45,294 nucleotides of DNA from Gammaproteobacteria bacterium (GCA_013373515.1 JABXHR010000060.1:1-45294); one strand, 5' to 3'. Positions 1 to 8,063 are shown, counted from the first letter of the stretch. Notes: a model not told the origin generated them from the sequence alone. Program-made: numbers and translations.

Positions 1-598
1 GCTCTCATTAAAACTCAATGACCTGTTTCTCATCTAAGTTGATACTTGGTGTGTCTAAGATAAAGCACTACCCGCTATTGCCGGATCAAGCTTTACAATT
101 CTGAGAGAAGCTAGAGTCTTGTTGGTTATCGTCTCACAGGTACCACAGAGTTTGCTTGGGAATGGGTTTATGCTTCGAATTCCGCATGAGCCTTCGAGTA
201 GGCTCTGGAGCGTGATAATGATGATCCGCTTGAAGTGTTTTATGCTAATTCCCGAATTTTAAAAGGCAATTATATCAATTACCTATGGCTTGAAAACTCA
301 GTAGATTCTGACGTAGATATGTTGCTGCCTAACATTTAGAGTGATCCTCCCTTCCCTGCCTTCGAATATCTCGGCATTGACCTTTATCATCGGATTTCCG
401 TCATCGGTTTATGATGGCAGACATCCCTAGTCTTCGACTGTGCACTTTTAGGGGGAGTCTACGTACGGATGGAGCCCAGCTCAAGGTAGCTCAGTGTAGT
501 GTTTGGTGAGCCGTCGATTGAGTAATAGAGTGCATCACGAGTCGAATTTAACGACCAGCGAGTGGAAACTAGATTGCGCAGAAATCCACTGGAGAGTT
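1..598. other. Left edge without an intact gene
   Basis: No intact gene is supported here. The only coding-like signal is a plus-strand remnant at 115-339, listed separately. Short open frames on both strands between 340 and 598 have no start context, no recognisable family and unconvincing composition. No tRNA, terminator or repeat was seen. The stretch reads as decayed DNA at the edge of the accessory region. Confidence 0.5.
115..339 (+). pseudogene. Remnant of a small protein gene (family unknown)
   Basis: One plus-strand frame reads as protein-like sequence but is interrupted. The part from about 115 to 186 encodes LVGYRLTGTTEFAWEWVY and a few more residues. It then meets TGA at 187-189 and TAG at 199-201. 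The frame continues from 202 for 45 codons with natural-looking composition (for example DDPLEVFYANSRILKG) to a TAG at 337-339. Another TAG lies upstream at 112-114. No start codon with a ribosome site is visible. I read this as a decayed gene. I do not recognise the family, and chance coding appearance cannot be excluded. Confidence 0.35.
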
Positions 599-1084
599 TC
601 AGATTGCCCCCTCAGCGCTCGGCGTCCTGCGCTTTCTGATGATCCAAGCCAACCAGCAGTAGATAGCCGCTGTATGGGTAGCGAGCAAGTAATTTGACAC
701 GGTGTAAACAAACCAAAAAAGCATCTCAGCCTTGCTGCTAGGATAAACCGAAGGGTTTGTAAAATTGGGCCAAAAGAATGTGTCAAAGGTTCTAAGCTGG
801 ACAACGGTGATGGCAATGACACCGGCAATGATTATTTCTGCCCAAGCGCTACGATGCCAAATCCCTTAAATTTTGACTCCCAACATCCAAAGGGGAACTT
901 CGAAGACCATGAACAAGCCAATTTCATAGGGCATCATCTTGCCGACCATACTGAGGTGGCTCATAAACTTGCTCATGATCAAAATACTAAACAGAAAGAA
1001 TACAATTCCGACGCTTAGCGCTACCGTATATCGTCCAATAAGCTCTTTTAAGAGGGGCCAAACAACACTTATGCGGTTTTTCAT
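599..1084 (-). pseudogene. Polytopic membrane protein split by an in-frame TAA
   Basis: The minus-strand frame starts at an ATG (1082-1084) that overlaps the stop of the ankyrin gene upstream (ATGA, 1081-1084). It encodes 72 residues with two hydrophobic segments (about residues 20-38 and 50-70) and reaches TAA at 866-868. Without any frame change the reading continues open for another 88 codons to TGA at 599-601. That part holds two more hydrophobic segments (AEIIIAGVIAITVVQL, and one around WFVYTVSNYLLATHTAAIYC) and a basic tail (WIIRKRRTPS). The simplest reading is one four-helix membrane protein of about 161 residues broken by a nonsense codon. Alternatively the 72-residue product is the functional protein. 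The family is not recognised. Confidence 0.55.
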
Positions 1085-2109
1085 AATGGATCTTGAGTAT
1101 TTGCTTTTTTGACCCACTCATGGATCAAACGATGCAGTTCACTCGGGTTTCTGGAGGTCCAAGTTTCAACGGTTTTGAGGGGAGAGTTACCGTATTCATC
1201 CTCAACATGAACATTGGCGCCGTGATCGAGTAGGAAGACCGACGTGGCGTAATGACCGCCCCAAACAGCGAGTAATAGCGGTGTTCTGCCGCGGTAGTCT
1301 GTACATTCAATATCAACCCCTGAATTGATGAGCACTTCGACCAACTCAAGGTTGCCCTCCTCGGCAGATTTTAGAAGCGCACGCTCCGTCTCTCCTTGAT
1401 CAGTGAATGTCGATGTTTGAAGCGTGTTTACGATGGAGCCGAAACCCTCCATACCTGCCAAATCTATGGGCATTTGACCGATGTCATCACAAGTTTTTGC
1501 ATCCGCTCCCGCATCTATGATTACGCTAACGCCAGGTTCAAATCCTAAATACGCAGCAAGGTGCAAAGGGGTCCAGCCAAAAAGGTCAGGCATGTTAAGC
1601 AACTCAGCGTCGGAGGCCAGCGACGCTGTGCTTCCAGCATCTTCGTGCAGTACCGCATTGTGTAATTCGTTTCGACCGATCGAGTAAATACCCTCAAATC
1701 CAAGCGTTTCAAGTTGTTCTTTATGCCAATCTCTATAGTGTTCATTGCTACAGAAAGCCACGTTCAGCTTGAGCGGTGTAGACTCGATCTTTAAATACTC
1801 ATCACCGCTCGCACCACAGACGGCGCAGTTAGCTACGCCTTCTTTTCGCACGGGTGCCGTTCGGCCTAACCATGGAACACGTGAATAGCCTTCTGCGTGC
1901 AGTCCGACCGTGTTGATCGGAACGGTGATATCCGGATCAATGCTCCCGATGTTCTGACAGTACGTCCACGCGTGATCCCATATGGGTATATGGTGTATTG
2001 CGCAAAACGGTAGCCGAGTGTAACGAGGCGCCGTTTTAACATTCGCCGTGGTTTGGTTCGCCCGGTTGTGCGGGCAGTTCATACAATTATCGGTACCGCC
2101 ATTTGGCAT
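1081..2109 (-). CDS. Ankyrin-repeat protein with N-terminal cysteine clusters
   Basis: A 342-residue protein of unknown function. The first 130 residues hold two likely metal-binding groups: C9/C12/C36/C51 with nearby histidines, and C95/C98/C120 with H124, resembling a zinc knuckle. From about residue 170 to the end there are ankyrin-type repeats; GWTPLHLAAYLG and RGRTPLLLAVWGGH are the clearest. Ankyrin repeats are protein-interaction scaffolds, so a binding role is likely and no enzymatic site is seen. The ATG is preceded by AAGGAG with a 9-nt spacer. The gene overlaps the split membrane-protein gene downstream by 4 nt (ATGA), which suggests the two were translated together. Confidence 0.75.
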   Translation of the reverse strand: MPNGGTDNCMNCPHNRANQTTANVKTAPRYTRLPFCAIHHIPIWDHAWTYCQNIGSIDPDITVPINTVGLHAEGYSRVPWLGRTAPVRKEGVANCAVCGASGDEYLKIESTPLKLNVAFCSNEHYRDWHKEQLETLGFEGIYSIGRNELHNAVLHEDAGSTASLASDAELLNMPDLFGWTPLHLAAYLGFEPGVSVIIDAGADAKTCDDIGQMPIDLAGMEGFGSIVNTLQTSTFTDQGETERALLKSAEEGNLELVEVLINSGVDIECTDYRGRTPLLLAVWGGHYATSVFLLDHGANVHVEDEYGNSPLKTVETWTSRNPSELHRLIHEWVKKANTQDPL

Positions 2110-2124
2110 GTGTCTACACTCCTT

Positions 2125-2631
2125 TTAACCCACGATCATACATTCGCCTGAATCATATAACTCCCGGCGAAACTTGAGCGCTGACCCGTTCCATGTAGCT
2201 ATTCCATCGACAGCATAAATTTTCGATTCCCAGAACTCTGATACCAAAATATCTTCGATAAGATCTTCAACATAAAAGGTTTCGCCAACCTCCGGTGCAA
2301 GAGGCAGTACGTATGCCGCCCATGTGTAATTGAGTGACCGTTCTCTGGCGTACTCAGTAATTGGCATCACCTCGTTCCATTCATCTTCACTGAGCGTTTC
2401 CCATCCACTGTGTTGTACTGGAAAATGCCGAGATGGTGCGAAGATGCAGCGACTGTCCTTCGCACTCTGGAAAATAAATCCTTTGCTGTAGAGTTTTTTG
2501 TTCGGTTTTACTTTCTCAAAAAGTACCATGTGGCCTTGGGAGATAAACTCGTTGACCTCATCAAGCGCGAAGACTGTTTTGACCGTTCTCGGCGTCATAT
2601 AGCTACGATCAAATCGAACATTAAACTCCAT
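2125..2631 (-). CDS. Hypothetical protein, 168 aa
   Basis: The protein is not recognised. It is soluble, mixed alpha/beta in character and rich in aromatic and acidic residues, with no signal peptide, membrane segment or cysteine cluster. The ATG at 2629-2631 has AGGAG 8 nt upstream, a strong ribosome site. It lies 15 nt upstream of the ankyrin gene and 11 nt downstream of the 84-residue gene on the same strand. The three plus the metallophosphoesterase gene are therefore probably one transcript. Nothing in the sequence indicates a catalytic site. Confidence 0.6.
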   Translation of the reverse strand: MEFNVRFDRSYMTPRTVKTVFALDEVNEFISQGHMVLFEKVKPNKKLYSKGFIFQSAKDSRCIFAPSRHFPVQHSGWETLSEDEWNEVMPITEYARERSLNYTWAAYVLPLAPEVGETFYVEDLIEDILVSEFWESKIYAVDGIATWNGSALKFRRELYDSGECMIVG

Positions 2632-2642
2632 ATCGACAACTC

Positions 2643-2897
2643 CTACTCAACAACCTGAAAGATCGGGTTATATCGGTTTATTTTCAGGCAGGTGCTCGGA
2701 TCCTCTTCAAGCAAAGCGACGAGTTGAAGTTCACTTAGCCAATCCGTATTGACGACCTTGCGGTTACAGCGGAGGCATTGGCTCTCAGGCGCTTGGGGTC
2801 GGTCCAAATCCGCATTCGATATTCTGAGTGGACACGAGAGCGTCTTAATAACCTTGCCCTCCTCCGTCAAAAGCCTGTTCTTCTGAATCTTTATCAT
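2643..2897 (-). CDS. Small cysteine-containing hypothetical protein, 84 aa
   Basis: A short protein with a CLRC pair (C41/C44) plus C22 and C70, which could form one zinc site. No known domain is recognised. The ATG at 2895-2897 has only a weak AGGG-like ribosome site, and the gene lies 8 nt downstream of the metallophosphoesterase stop, so it probably depends on translation of that gene. Its codon use and compact spacing support it being real. The function is unknown. Confidence 0.55.
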   Translation of the reverse strand: MIKIQKNRLLTEEGKVIKTLSCPLRISNADLDRPQAPESQCLRCNRKVVNTDWLSELQLVALLEEDPSTCLKINRYNPIFQVVE

Positions 2898-2905
2898 GGC
2901 GAGCC

Positions 2906-3775
2906 CTATTTCAGCGTAATGAATTCGATCGTCGCAGTTGTTCCCAGTCGCACGTCAATTATGGAGGTCCCTAATCCAGCCGATACAAGCCACACCTTAT
3001 TTGCGTTGCTACCAATGCCACATTGATATTCTTCGCTAGCGCTCGTGGGCGCCCAAGGAGCTCCAATAAGGGGCAAACGAATCTGCCCGCAATGTGTATG
3101 GCCCGCGAGGTAAAGTCCGCTCTGATCGTCCCTCTCGATCGCTTCAGGATCATGCGTAAGTGTAATTCGAACTCCTCGACACCCTGGCTCAAAAGGCTGA
3201 GGGGTAAAATGACCGGTATAGGCATCACCCAGACCGCGCAGACAAATGACGCCTTGATCGAAGCGCAACGTTTTCTGACGCCCTTCGATAACCTGTATCC
3301 CTTCATCACTAATCGCCCGACGCCAATCATTGGCGGTCCACCACTCGTGATTGCCCAGAACTGCATAGGTTGGTGCGACTCCAGTGAATCTGCCAAGGTC
3401 GCTAAGCAGTTCTGTGCGAAACATGCGAGTTGTGGCTGCATCCTCGCCGGTAAAATCACCACCGAGGAGGATGACGTCCGGCCGTAATTCCTGCACGGTG
3501 TTAATTATTAACTCGAGCTTCTCAAACTGTGAAGTGCTGTTGCGGATGTGTAGGTCTGATAGAAAAGCAATTTTAATCGGTGTATTGAGGGCGCCTTGTG
3601 TATTGAACTCAGTTGTTTGTACTTCAAAATCGTCAGAATTGGCGATCACGTCATACACTAGCCAGAGCATGAGTAACAAAACTGGCACAATTACAACCGT
3701 CAGGAGTTGACGCGGACTGGGTACACGGACGAAACCGCTGGTGCCAATCCTACTGATTCCGTTTGCGCGCTTCAT
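2906..3775 (-). CDS. Membrane-anchored calcineurin-like metallophosphoesterase
   Basis: A 289-residue phosphoesterase with all the di-metal site motifs of the calcineurin-like superfamily in order: SDLHI, GGDF, GNHEWW, THDPE and GHTHCGQI. One hydrophobic segment near residues 24-46 anchors it in the membrane, an arrangement seen in the YaeI/LpxG-like branch that hydrolyses UDP-sugar lipids or other phosphodiesters. The substrate cannot be told from sequence. The ATG (3773-3775) lacks a strong ribosome site. It is the first gene of the 3775-to-1081 group and lies 18 nt from the unknown gene upstream. All metal ligands are present, so it should be active. Confidence 0.85.
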   Translation of the reverse strand: MKRANGISRIGTSGFVRVPSPRQLLTVVIVPVLLLMLWLVYDVIANSDDFEVQTTEFNTQGALNTPIKIAFLSDLHIRNSTSQFEKLELIINTVQELRPDVILLGGDFTGEDAATTRMFRTELLSDLGRFTGVAPTYAVLGNHEWWTANDWRRAISDEGIQVIEGRQKTLRFDQGVICLRGLGDAYTGHFTPQPFEPGCRGVRITLTHDPEAIERDDQSGLYLAGHTHCGQIRLPLIGAPWAPTSASEEYQCGIGSNANKVWLVSAGLGTSIIDVRLGTTATIEFITLK

Positions 3776-3793
3776 ACTTAATTATTTGACGGC

Positions 3794-4315
3794 TTACAAA
3801 TCATAGTAGCCATTCTCTTCTGTGTATTCATCGCCTTCAAAGACTTTAACTCGATCGTTAAAATCGAACGCCCAGTCGTCCAGATTGTCGTAAACTAAAT
3901 CAAGCTTACGCCCTCCGTTGGTCACGGTCACAAACGCTACACCCGCGTTTCCCTCTTTGATCCGCTCGCCTAACTTTTCGAACACAGCTTTCTTAAAGTT
4001 TTCTGTTGAACCAAATACTACAGATGGTGAAACGAAGTTATCATCGTAAGGGTCAAAGTCCTCCGGCAAGTCAGCCGGGAGAATGTCGCCGCTGAAAAAT
4101 CCTCCTAATTCGTCCAACCAATAATCGATACCGTCCCAGCTGTTTAGAGTCGAATCGTTCAATGGAGGAACTTCGATATAAAACAGCCCGGTGTAGTCAA
4201 GAACGGATAACGATTCACCAGCGAACTCAACAACCCTATCGTCAGTTGTCTCGGTTCCAGCGTACGATTCGAGTAGCGCAAACATTTCATCATCGACTTC
4301 GATATATGTATCCAC
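3794..4315 (-). CDS. Acidic hypothetical protein, 173 aa
   Basis: A strongly acidic protein, not recognised. It has no membrane segment or cysteine cluster and many aspartates and aromatics (for example GDILPADLPEDFDPYDDN). High acidity is common in immunity proteins and DNA mimics, but nothing specific supports either role. Translation begins at GTG (4313-4315) preceded by an AGGTG ribosome site. It sits between two other unknown genes in the same orientation, with an 18-nt gap to the metallophosphoesterase downstream. Confidence 0.55.
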   Translation of the reverse strand: MDTYIEVDDEMFALLESYAGTETTDDRVVEFAGESLSVLDYTGLFYIEVPPLNDSTLNSWDGIDYWLDELGGFFSGDILPADLPEDFDPYDDNFVSPSVVFGSTENFKKAVFEKLGERIKEGNAGVAFVTVTNGGRKLDLVYDNLDDWAFDFNDRVKVFEGDEYTEENGYYDL

Positions 4316-4356
4316 GATAACACCTGCTGTCTAAGAGTTAGCGGTCATTCGGGTAG

Positions 4357-4863
4357 TTACTTATTGTGATTTAGGTTGTGTCTAACCACCTCCAAGACCT
4401 CTAGAGCACAATGCCCACCGCCAATAACGTATGAATGTTCTCTGAGAAGGTACTCCTCAAACTCTGGAAGCGAAGTCAGCACACCTAGACCTGTGAACCA
4501 AGTACCCCACTGCCCTCTCGACTCGACAAGCACAGCGAGCGATACACCTGGATACTCATCGATTGGAAAGATATCTAGGTAGTGCTCGTCGGACTCTTCA
4601 GACAGAAGAGCAGAAATTACCTGCTCATCCGTCTCACCCTCCTCCTTATGATCATCCAACACCAACCACTCGCCCACGTGAATAACAGACCGAAACTGAC
4701 CAGGATCTGTATACCAATCTGGTGCGCTCCCCTGCTCGTGATCAGGCAACAAGTCTATACCGAGTGGTAGAAACGAATGCATCTTCCAGACTTGCTCAGC
4801 CAGTGAAGCAATATGTTCAGCCAATCGAGGTGGCATTCCTTTGATAGAAACGGTGCCTGCCAT
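4357..4863 (-). CDS. Hypothetical protein, 168 aa
   Basis: The protein is not recognised. The open frame extends five codons upstream to a GTG at 4876-4878, but the ATG at 4861-4863 has AAGGGG exactly 6 nt upstream (4870-4875), so I start the gene there, giving MAGTVSIKG. The protein is acidic and soluble, without signal peptide or obvious motifs. Its length and acidity resemble the unknown gene just downstream (3794-4315), but I see no convincing homology between them. It is spaced 33 nt from the HNH endonuclease gene upstream. Confidence 0.6.
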   Translation of the reverse strand: MAGTVSIKGMPPRLAEHIASLAEQVWKMHSFLPLGIDLLPDHEQGSAPDWYTDPGQFRSVIHVGEWLVLDDHKEEGETDEQVISALLSEESDEHYLDIFPIDEYPGVSLAVLVESRGQWGTWFTGLGVLTSLPEFEEYLLREHSYVIGGGHCALEVLEVVRHNLNHNK

Positions 4864-4869
4864 TGAAAG

Positions 4870-4875
4870 CCCCTT
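4870..4875 (-). promoter_or_regulatory. Ribosome binding site deciding the start of the 168-aa gene
   Basis: AAGGGG with a 6-nt spacer to the ATG at 4861-4863. It lies inside the longer open frame that begins at GTG 4878, so it argues for the shorter protein. Confidence 0.6.
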
Positions 4876-4896
4876 CACTAAGAGAGTCGAATAAGA

Positions 4897-6051
4897 TTAA
4901 GTGTGGAATAATTCATTTCGGTGGTACTCAAGATATTCAAAGTGTTTTGAACGGCCTCGCAGAACCAAGGCAGGTGTTACGCCCAGCACCTCCGGGACTT
5001 CCAATTCATTCGATATCAAAATATGCCCATGAGAATCGAAACTAATCAGACCCATATCGAAACCCTTATCTAGGTTAGGGATTAGTGGCAGGCCATTAAA
5101 TCGATCGAGGCGTTCAATGTCTGTCGATTGCCGCCAGGGTTTGATGTGCGAAGCGAGCAAAAACCGCTCATCACTGTATCCAGTGATCGCACAGCGGTTG
5201 TTCCATTCGTTCAAAACGCGCCGCCTGAATAAGCCTTGCCCTCGTCTAGCAGAAACGAGGACTTCCCGTTCGGTACCCTCCAACTGACGGTCTTCAATCT
5301 CAGTCAAATCACGTGCAATGATCGTTGCAGTCTGCTCATCCAAGAATCGAGAAAACAACTTAAGTGCAGCGCTATACATACCTTTTCCGACACGGTCACG
5401 TTCCAGATAAATAGCGTGTGTATTTAACGCTGCTATCAACTTTTCAAGCTGGAACGAGTCCTGAATTTCAAAAATATCTAACGAAATGTTGGACGCCTCA
5501 AAAGCCCACCTGGTCAGCGAACCTTTCAAAGCAGATGAGTAGTTTGCGATCGTCTTCTCGGACTTTCCGATGCCTCGACACCAGCGTTTGAACGCTTCCT
5601 CGCTAGAAAGAAGGTCTGCCTCTAAAACATCTGCAAGCATTGCGCGGTAAATGTCGTTTTGGAGGAGGAGAAATAGCTCATCATCAAGATAAGCAAAATC
5701 GATGAGCGCTTTAACTTGTTTAGCACTCCCGTGACTACTAGCCGACCGTCGTTCTTGGAGTTCAGACTCTCGGCCCGGTTGAGCGGCTAGATGCCAGAAA
5801 TTCGAAGAGTTCAGATAGAAATATGGCTGTGCTGGATCGTCTTTATCATTGCCTCTGCGATACACCTGAAACCTCTCACTGAAGGCTTCGCACAACTGAC
5901 TATCAAAGAAAATTTTGTTCTGCGTAATTGCTCCCCGTTCAATTAGATCGATTACCGCGAGAAGCATCGAGCCCTTATGGGGCCGGGACCGTCCGCCGAT
6001 CCGGCTAGGGCGTAAGTTTTCGAACTCTGTACGATAGGTTTGGATATCCAT
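4897..6051 (-). CDS. HNH endonuclease (HNH_2 / McrA-like architecture)
   Basis: A 384-residue protein. The C-terminal domain (about residues 285-342) is an HNH_2-type nuclease: a CAITG beta hairpin, then LLASHIKPW (H302) and NGLPLIPNLDKGFDMGLISF. The N-terminal 90 residues (HKGSMLLAVIDLIERG, then PYFYLNSSNFWHL) resemble the module found before HNH domains in ScoMcrA-like modification-dependent enzymes, which in that family binds modified DNA; this assignment is tentative. The middle (about 150-240) contains FKRWCRG, SEKTIANYSSAL and a helical stretch that recalls SAM-like core-binding domains. Its start lies 2 nt after the HIT gene stop, so the two are coupled. Likely a DNA-cleaving defence enzyme. 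Confidence 0.8.
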   Translation of the reverse strand: MDIQTYRTEFENLRPSRIGGRSRPHKGSMLLAVIDLIERGAITQNKIFFDSQLCEAFSERFQVYRRGNDKDDPAQPYFYLNSSNFWHLAAQPGRESELQERRSASSHGSAKQVKALIDFAYLDDELFLLLQNDIYRAMLADVLEADLLSSEEAFKRWCRGIGKSEKTIANYSSALKGSLTRWAFEASNISLDIFEIQDSFQLEKLIAALNTHAIYLERDRVGKGMYSAALKLFSRFLDEQTATIIARDLTEIEDRQLEGTEREVLVSARRGQGLFRRRVLNEWNNRCAITGYSDERFLLASHIKPWRQSTDIERLDRFNGLPLIPNLDKGFDMGLISFDSHGHILISNELEVPEVLGVTPALVLRGRSKHFEYLEYHRNELFHT

Positions 6052-6053
6052 GT

Positions 6054-6446
6054 TTACGTCCAGTAATCGGCTTTATTTGGAATGATCCATCTAACGCCGC
6101 CTCGTGGATCAGCAATATCACCATCGCGCCGAGGGATAAGATGTATGTGGCAGTGAGGGACCGTCTGTCCGGCTAATGGTCCGTCGTTTATTCCAACGTT
6201 GACGTCAACAATGCCGAGCTCATCCACTAATTCATTCCGAGCAATTTTTACTAAGTCCAGCAGCGCGGTTTGAACTTCGACAGTGAGGTCGAAAAAAGAG
6301 CCAACGTGCTGATTCGGAATAACCAGAGAATGTCCTTCAGTTAACGGAAATCCATCGCGGATCATAAATCCGTGTTCGTTTCGAATCAGCGTACGATTCG
6401 CTCTATCAGTCGATGCGATCTCGCAGAAGGGACAATCAATATTCAC
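6054..6446 (-). CDS. HIT-family nucleotide hydrolase/transferase
   Basis: A 130-residue histidine-triad protein. The catalytic motif PHCHIHLIPRR (HxHxH) is intact, preceded by the usual CPFCEI zinc-type N-terminus and by FPLTEGHSLVIPNQHV. HIT enzymes cleave AMP or other groups from nucleotide conjugates, including adenylated and phosphoramidate metabolites. Translation starts at GTG (6444-6446) with GAGGAG about 10 nt upstream. It is the first gene of a two-gene unit with the HNH endonuclease (2-nt gap) and is divergent from the NADAR antitoxin gene. A housekeeping role or clearance of nucleotide products of the neighbouring ADP-ribosylation system are both possible; the latter is inference. 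Confidence 0.88.
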   Translation of the reverse strand: MNIDCPFCEIASTDRANRTLIRNEHGFMIRDGFPLTEGHSLVIPNQHVGSFFDLTVEVQTALLDLVKIARNELVDELGIVDVNVGINDGPLAGQTVPHCHIHLIPRRDGDIADPRGGVRWIIPNKADYWT

Positions 6447-6637
6447 TTACGAACTGCTCCTCTGGATTGATGCCCATGTTTATCTTGGCTTAAGAACACT
6501 GACTCTCGCTAACCCTAAATTATCTTACTCAATATTCTGGCGCACACTCATTCTGGAGTCATCGATTGAGCACCAGTGTCAATGACTCTACCTAGGTTAG
6601 CACTTTGTAGAAAAAATAGTCCGGTCAGTGCTTCCGA

Positions 6638-6665
6638 TTGCTTCTTAATTGGTAGCTGGTATATT
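6638..6665 (+). promoter_or_regulatory. Predicted promoter of the NADAR antitoxin gene
   Basis: TTGCTT (6638-6643), a 16-nt spacer and TATATT (6660-6665) form a sigma70-like promoter with a good -10 and a weak -35. Transcription would begin near 6672, inside the LexA-like box, about 29 nt before the ATG. Confidence 0.4.
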
Positions 6666-6668
6666 GAG

Positions 6669-6688
6669 TACTGTATCTATATACAGAC
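6669..6688 (+). promoter_or_regulatory. LexA (SOS) box upstream of the NADAR antitoxin
   Basis: The 20-bp element TACTGTATCTATATACAGAC contains CTGT-N8-ACAG with a perfect 6-bp dyad (CTGTAT/ATACAG) and an AT-rich centre. It matches the E. coli LexA consensus at 17 of 20 positions. It overlaps the predicted transcription start and ends 12 nt before the ATG at 6701, the usual position for repression. It predicts DNA-damage induction of the antitoxin. Confidence 0.7.
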
Positions 6689-6700
6689 TGGTCTTTAATT

Positions 6701-7390
6701 ATGGCAAAACGCCCAATATTCTTGCCCTCGTCCACAGACTGCTTAGTTGATGAGGTCAGCCTTGAGTTCGAGTGGTTTCCCGGATTTGCAGTTTCGCAGA
6801 AGCAAAAATCGATAGCGGATCTGCACAGGGTCGCCATTGAGCAAGGTATTTGCTCAAAGCCCTTGGAGATATCATCGAAGAGTGAGATCGAACTTGGTAA
6901 TCAGTTAAGTGCATTTAACCTTCAAGTCCAGCTGCCGAATGGGCGGAAAACCTCTCTGGAGAATATATTTCAGGCCTCAAAGGTATTTGAACGAGGAGGC
7001 CCATATCGGGACCTGCTTGATTGCTCACCACTTGAAGCCAAACGCGATATCCGGTTAAAAGAGAGCGGCGATGTTGTTGCCTTCAAAGGTAGAGCCCGAG
7101 AGTGGCCAACAGAACCGAAAACTGCGTTCTATGACTGGATATACAGCAATGCAGTTAAAATGCAGCCTGAGCTGTTAGAGCAGCTTTTAGCCTACGATGC
7201 ATTCACCGATATAGAGTTCAATCCATCGAAGAGTTTTAACTGTCAGGCAAGATCGGCTGCCCTATTGGTTTGGCTTCATAGAACTAACCGAATGGATGCG
7301 TTGGAGGACCCTAATCAATTCCTCAGTCTTTACTCAGGTATCGCAGACGAGAACAGTCAGACTCCTAAAGTCCAAAAACAACTTATATAG
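6701..7390 (+). CDS. NADAR-family antitoxin of the DarT toxin (DNA ADP-ribose hydrolase)
   Basis: A 229-residue protein of the NADAR branch that accompanies DarT1-type toxins. Visible family features are FEWFPGFAVSQKQKSI, the SAFNL segment, LENIFQASKVFERGGPY (counterpart of the catalytic Glu/Gln-rich NADAR helix), AKRDIRL, FYDWIYSNAV and TDIEFNPSKSFNCQARS. NADAR enzymes remove ADP-ribose from guanine bases, reversing DarT1 damage. It is convergent with darT: its TAG ends at 7390, and darT ends at 7399, only 8 nt away. The ATG has no clear Shine-Dalgarno sequence. A LexA-like box lies directly upstream, so expression probably rises during the SOS response. Family assignment is from remembered motifs and I am fairly sure of it. 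Confidence 0.8.
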   Translation: MAKRPIFLPSSTDCLVDEVSLEFEWFPGFAVSQKQKSIADLHRVAIEQGICSKPLEISSKSEIELGNQLSAFNLQVQLPNGRKTSLENIFQASKVFERGGPYRDLLDCSPLEAKRDIRLKESGDVVAFKGRAREWPTEPKTAFYDWIYSNAVKMQPELLEQLLAYDAFTDIEFNPSKSFNCQARSAALLVWLHRTNRMDALEDPNQFLSLYSGIADENSQTPKVQKQLI

Positions 7391-7398
7391 CAGCTGCC

Positions 7399-8061
7399 TC
7401 AGCTACGCCTTGTCGAGAAAACGGCCTCATTGACTGAGAAGAGTTCTACAGCATCAGCGTGCCCCATGAGTTTAAACGCGCTTGCACAACCATGGAGGTC
7501 AGAGGCTGTCTCAAAATAAACCGCTTTTACAGTGTCTAAATCTATAGCGCCGGGTATCAGCACTTCCGCTTGTATATCTGTTGGATACTCAGGCGGCAAA
7601 CCTCGGCGCGTGAACTGGCCTTTCCTTGTTATGACTTCGTCTGAAAACAACTGATTAAAACCATCTACCCCATCTCGAATACCGTATTCAGCAGCGCTGG
7701 CTGATGCAGCATTCGTCATTGAGAACAGTGTTTCTGGACGCTCCATCAAGTGTGGATCTAGGCGTAAGATGCACCAACTGTAGTGTGCTAGATCCTTTCG
7801 CGACTTGTATGCTTGCAACAGATAGACATTCGGATGGCTCAAACTCGTATTAACATAATTGTTCAACCCATCGAGACGAAGCTCGTCCATGTGATCAAGA
7901 TAATCGCCATACAGGTTTTCATCAGCCAAGTTTCTAAGAGTGTCATACTCCGAGCGCGGGCATATACGTCCGATTGAAAACATACCCAACAAGTTAATCG
8001 TCGTCGTAAAGTGGTACAACGCCGTAATTTCTCGTTCTCGGATGAGTCTTATTATAGGCAT
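7399..8061 (-). CDS. DarT-like DNA ADP-ribosyltransferase toxin
   Basis: A 220-residue DUF4433/DarT-family protein, the usual length. Supporting motifs are ALYHFTTTINLLGMFSIG near the N-terminus (H17 in the NAD-binding region), the NxSLSHPNVYLL stretch at residues 71-82, NAAS at 117-120 and the C-terminal DIQAEVLIPGAI, where E166 is the expected catalytic glutamate. DarT enzymes use NAD to ADP-ribosylate bases in single-stranded DNA, blocking replication and triggering SOS or abortive infection. The NADAR partner suggests the guanine-modifying DarT1 type. It is the last gene of the long minus-strand operon, 2 nt after the UvrD-like gene, and faces its antitoxin tail to tail. No macrodomain DarG is present. 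Confidence 0.82.
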   Translation of the reverse strand: MPIIRLIREREITALYHFTTTINLLGMFSIGRICPRSEYDTLRNLADENLYGDYLDHMDELRLDGLNNYVNTSLSHPNVYLLQAYKSRKDLAHYSWCILRLDPHLMERPETLFSMTNAASASAAEYGIRDGVDGFNQLFSDEVITRKGQFTRRGLPPEYPTDIQAEVLIPGAIDLDTVKAVYFETASDLHGCASAFKLMGHADAVELFSVNEAVFSTRRS

Positions 8062-8063
8062 AA

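Noticed and set aside
535-828. 97-codon minus-strand open frame
   Set aside because: It overlaps the better, hydrophobic frame that continues the split membrane protein; its composition is low-quality and it has no start context.
3023-3487. 154-codon plus-strand open frame
   Set aside because: It lies antisense to the metallophosphoesterase motifs, has no ribosome site and has shadow-like composition.
1-6446. Integron cassette array suggested by many small unknown genes
   Set aside because: The genes are spaced by only 2-41 nt and no attC-like imperfect palindromes were seen between them.
6577-6582. Perfect TTGACA on the minus strand upstream of the HIT gene
   Set aside because: No -10-like sequence lies at 16-18 nt, so I do not call a promoter from it.
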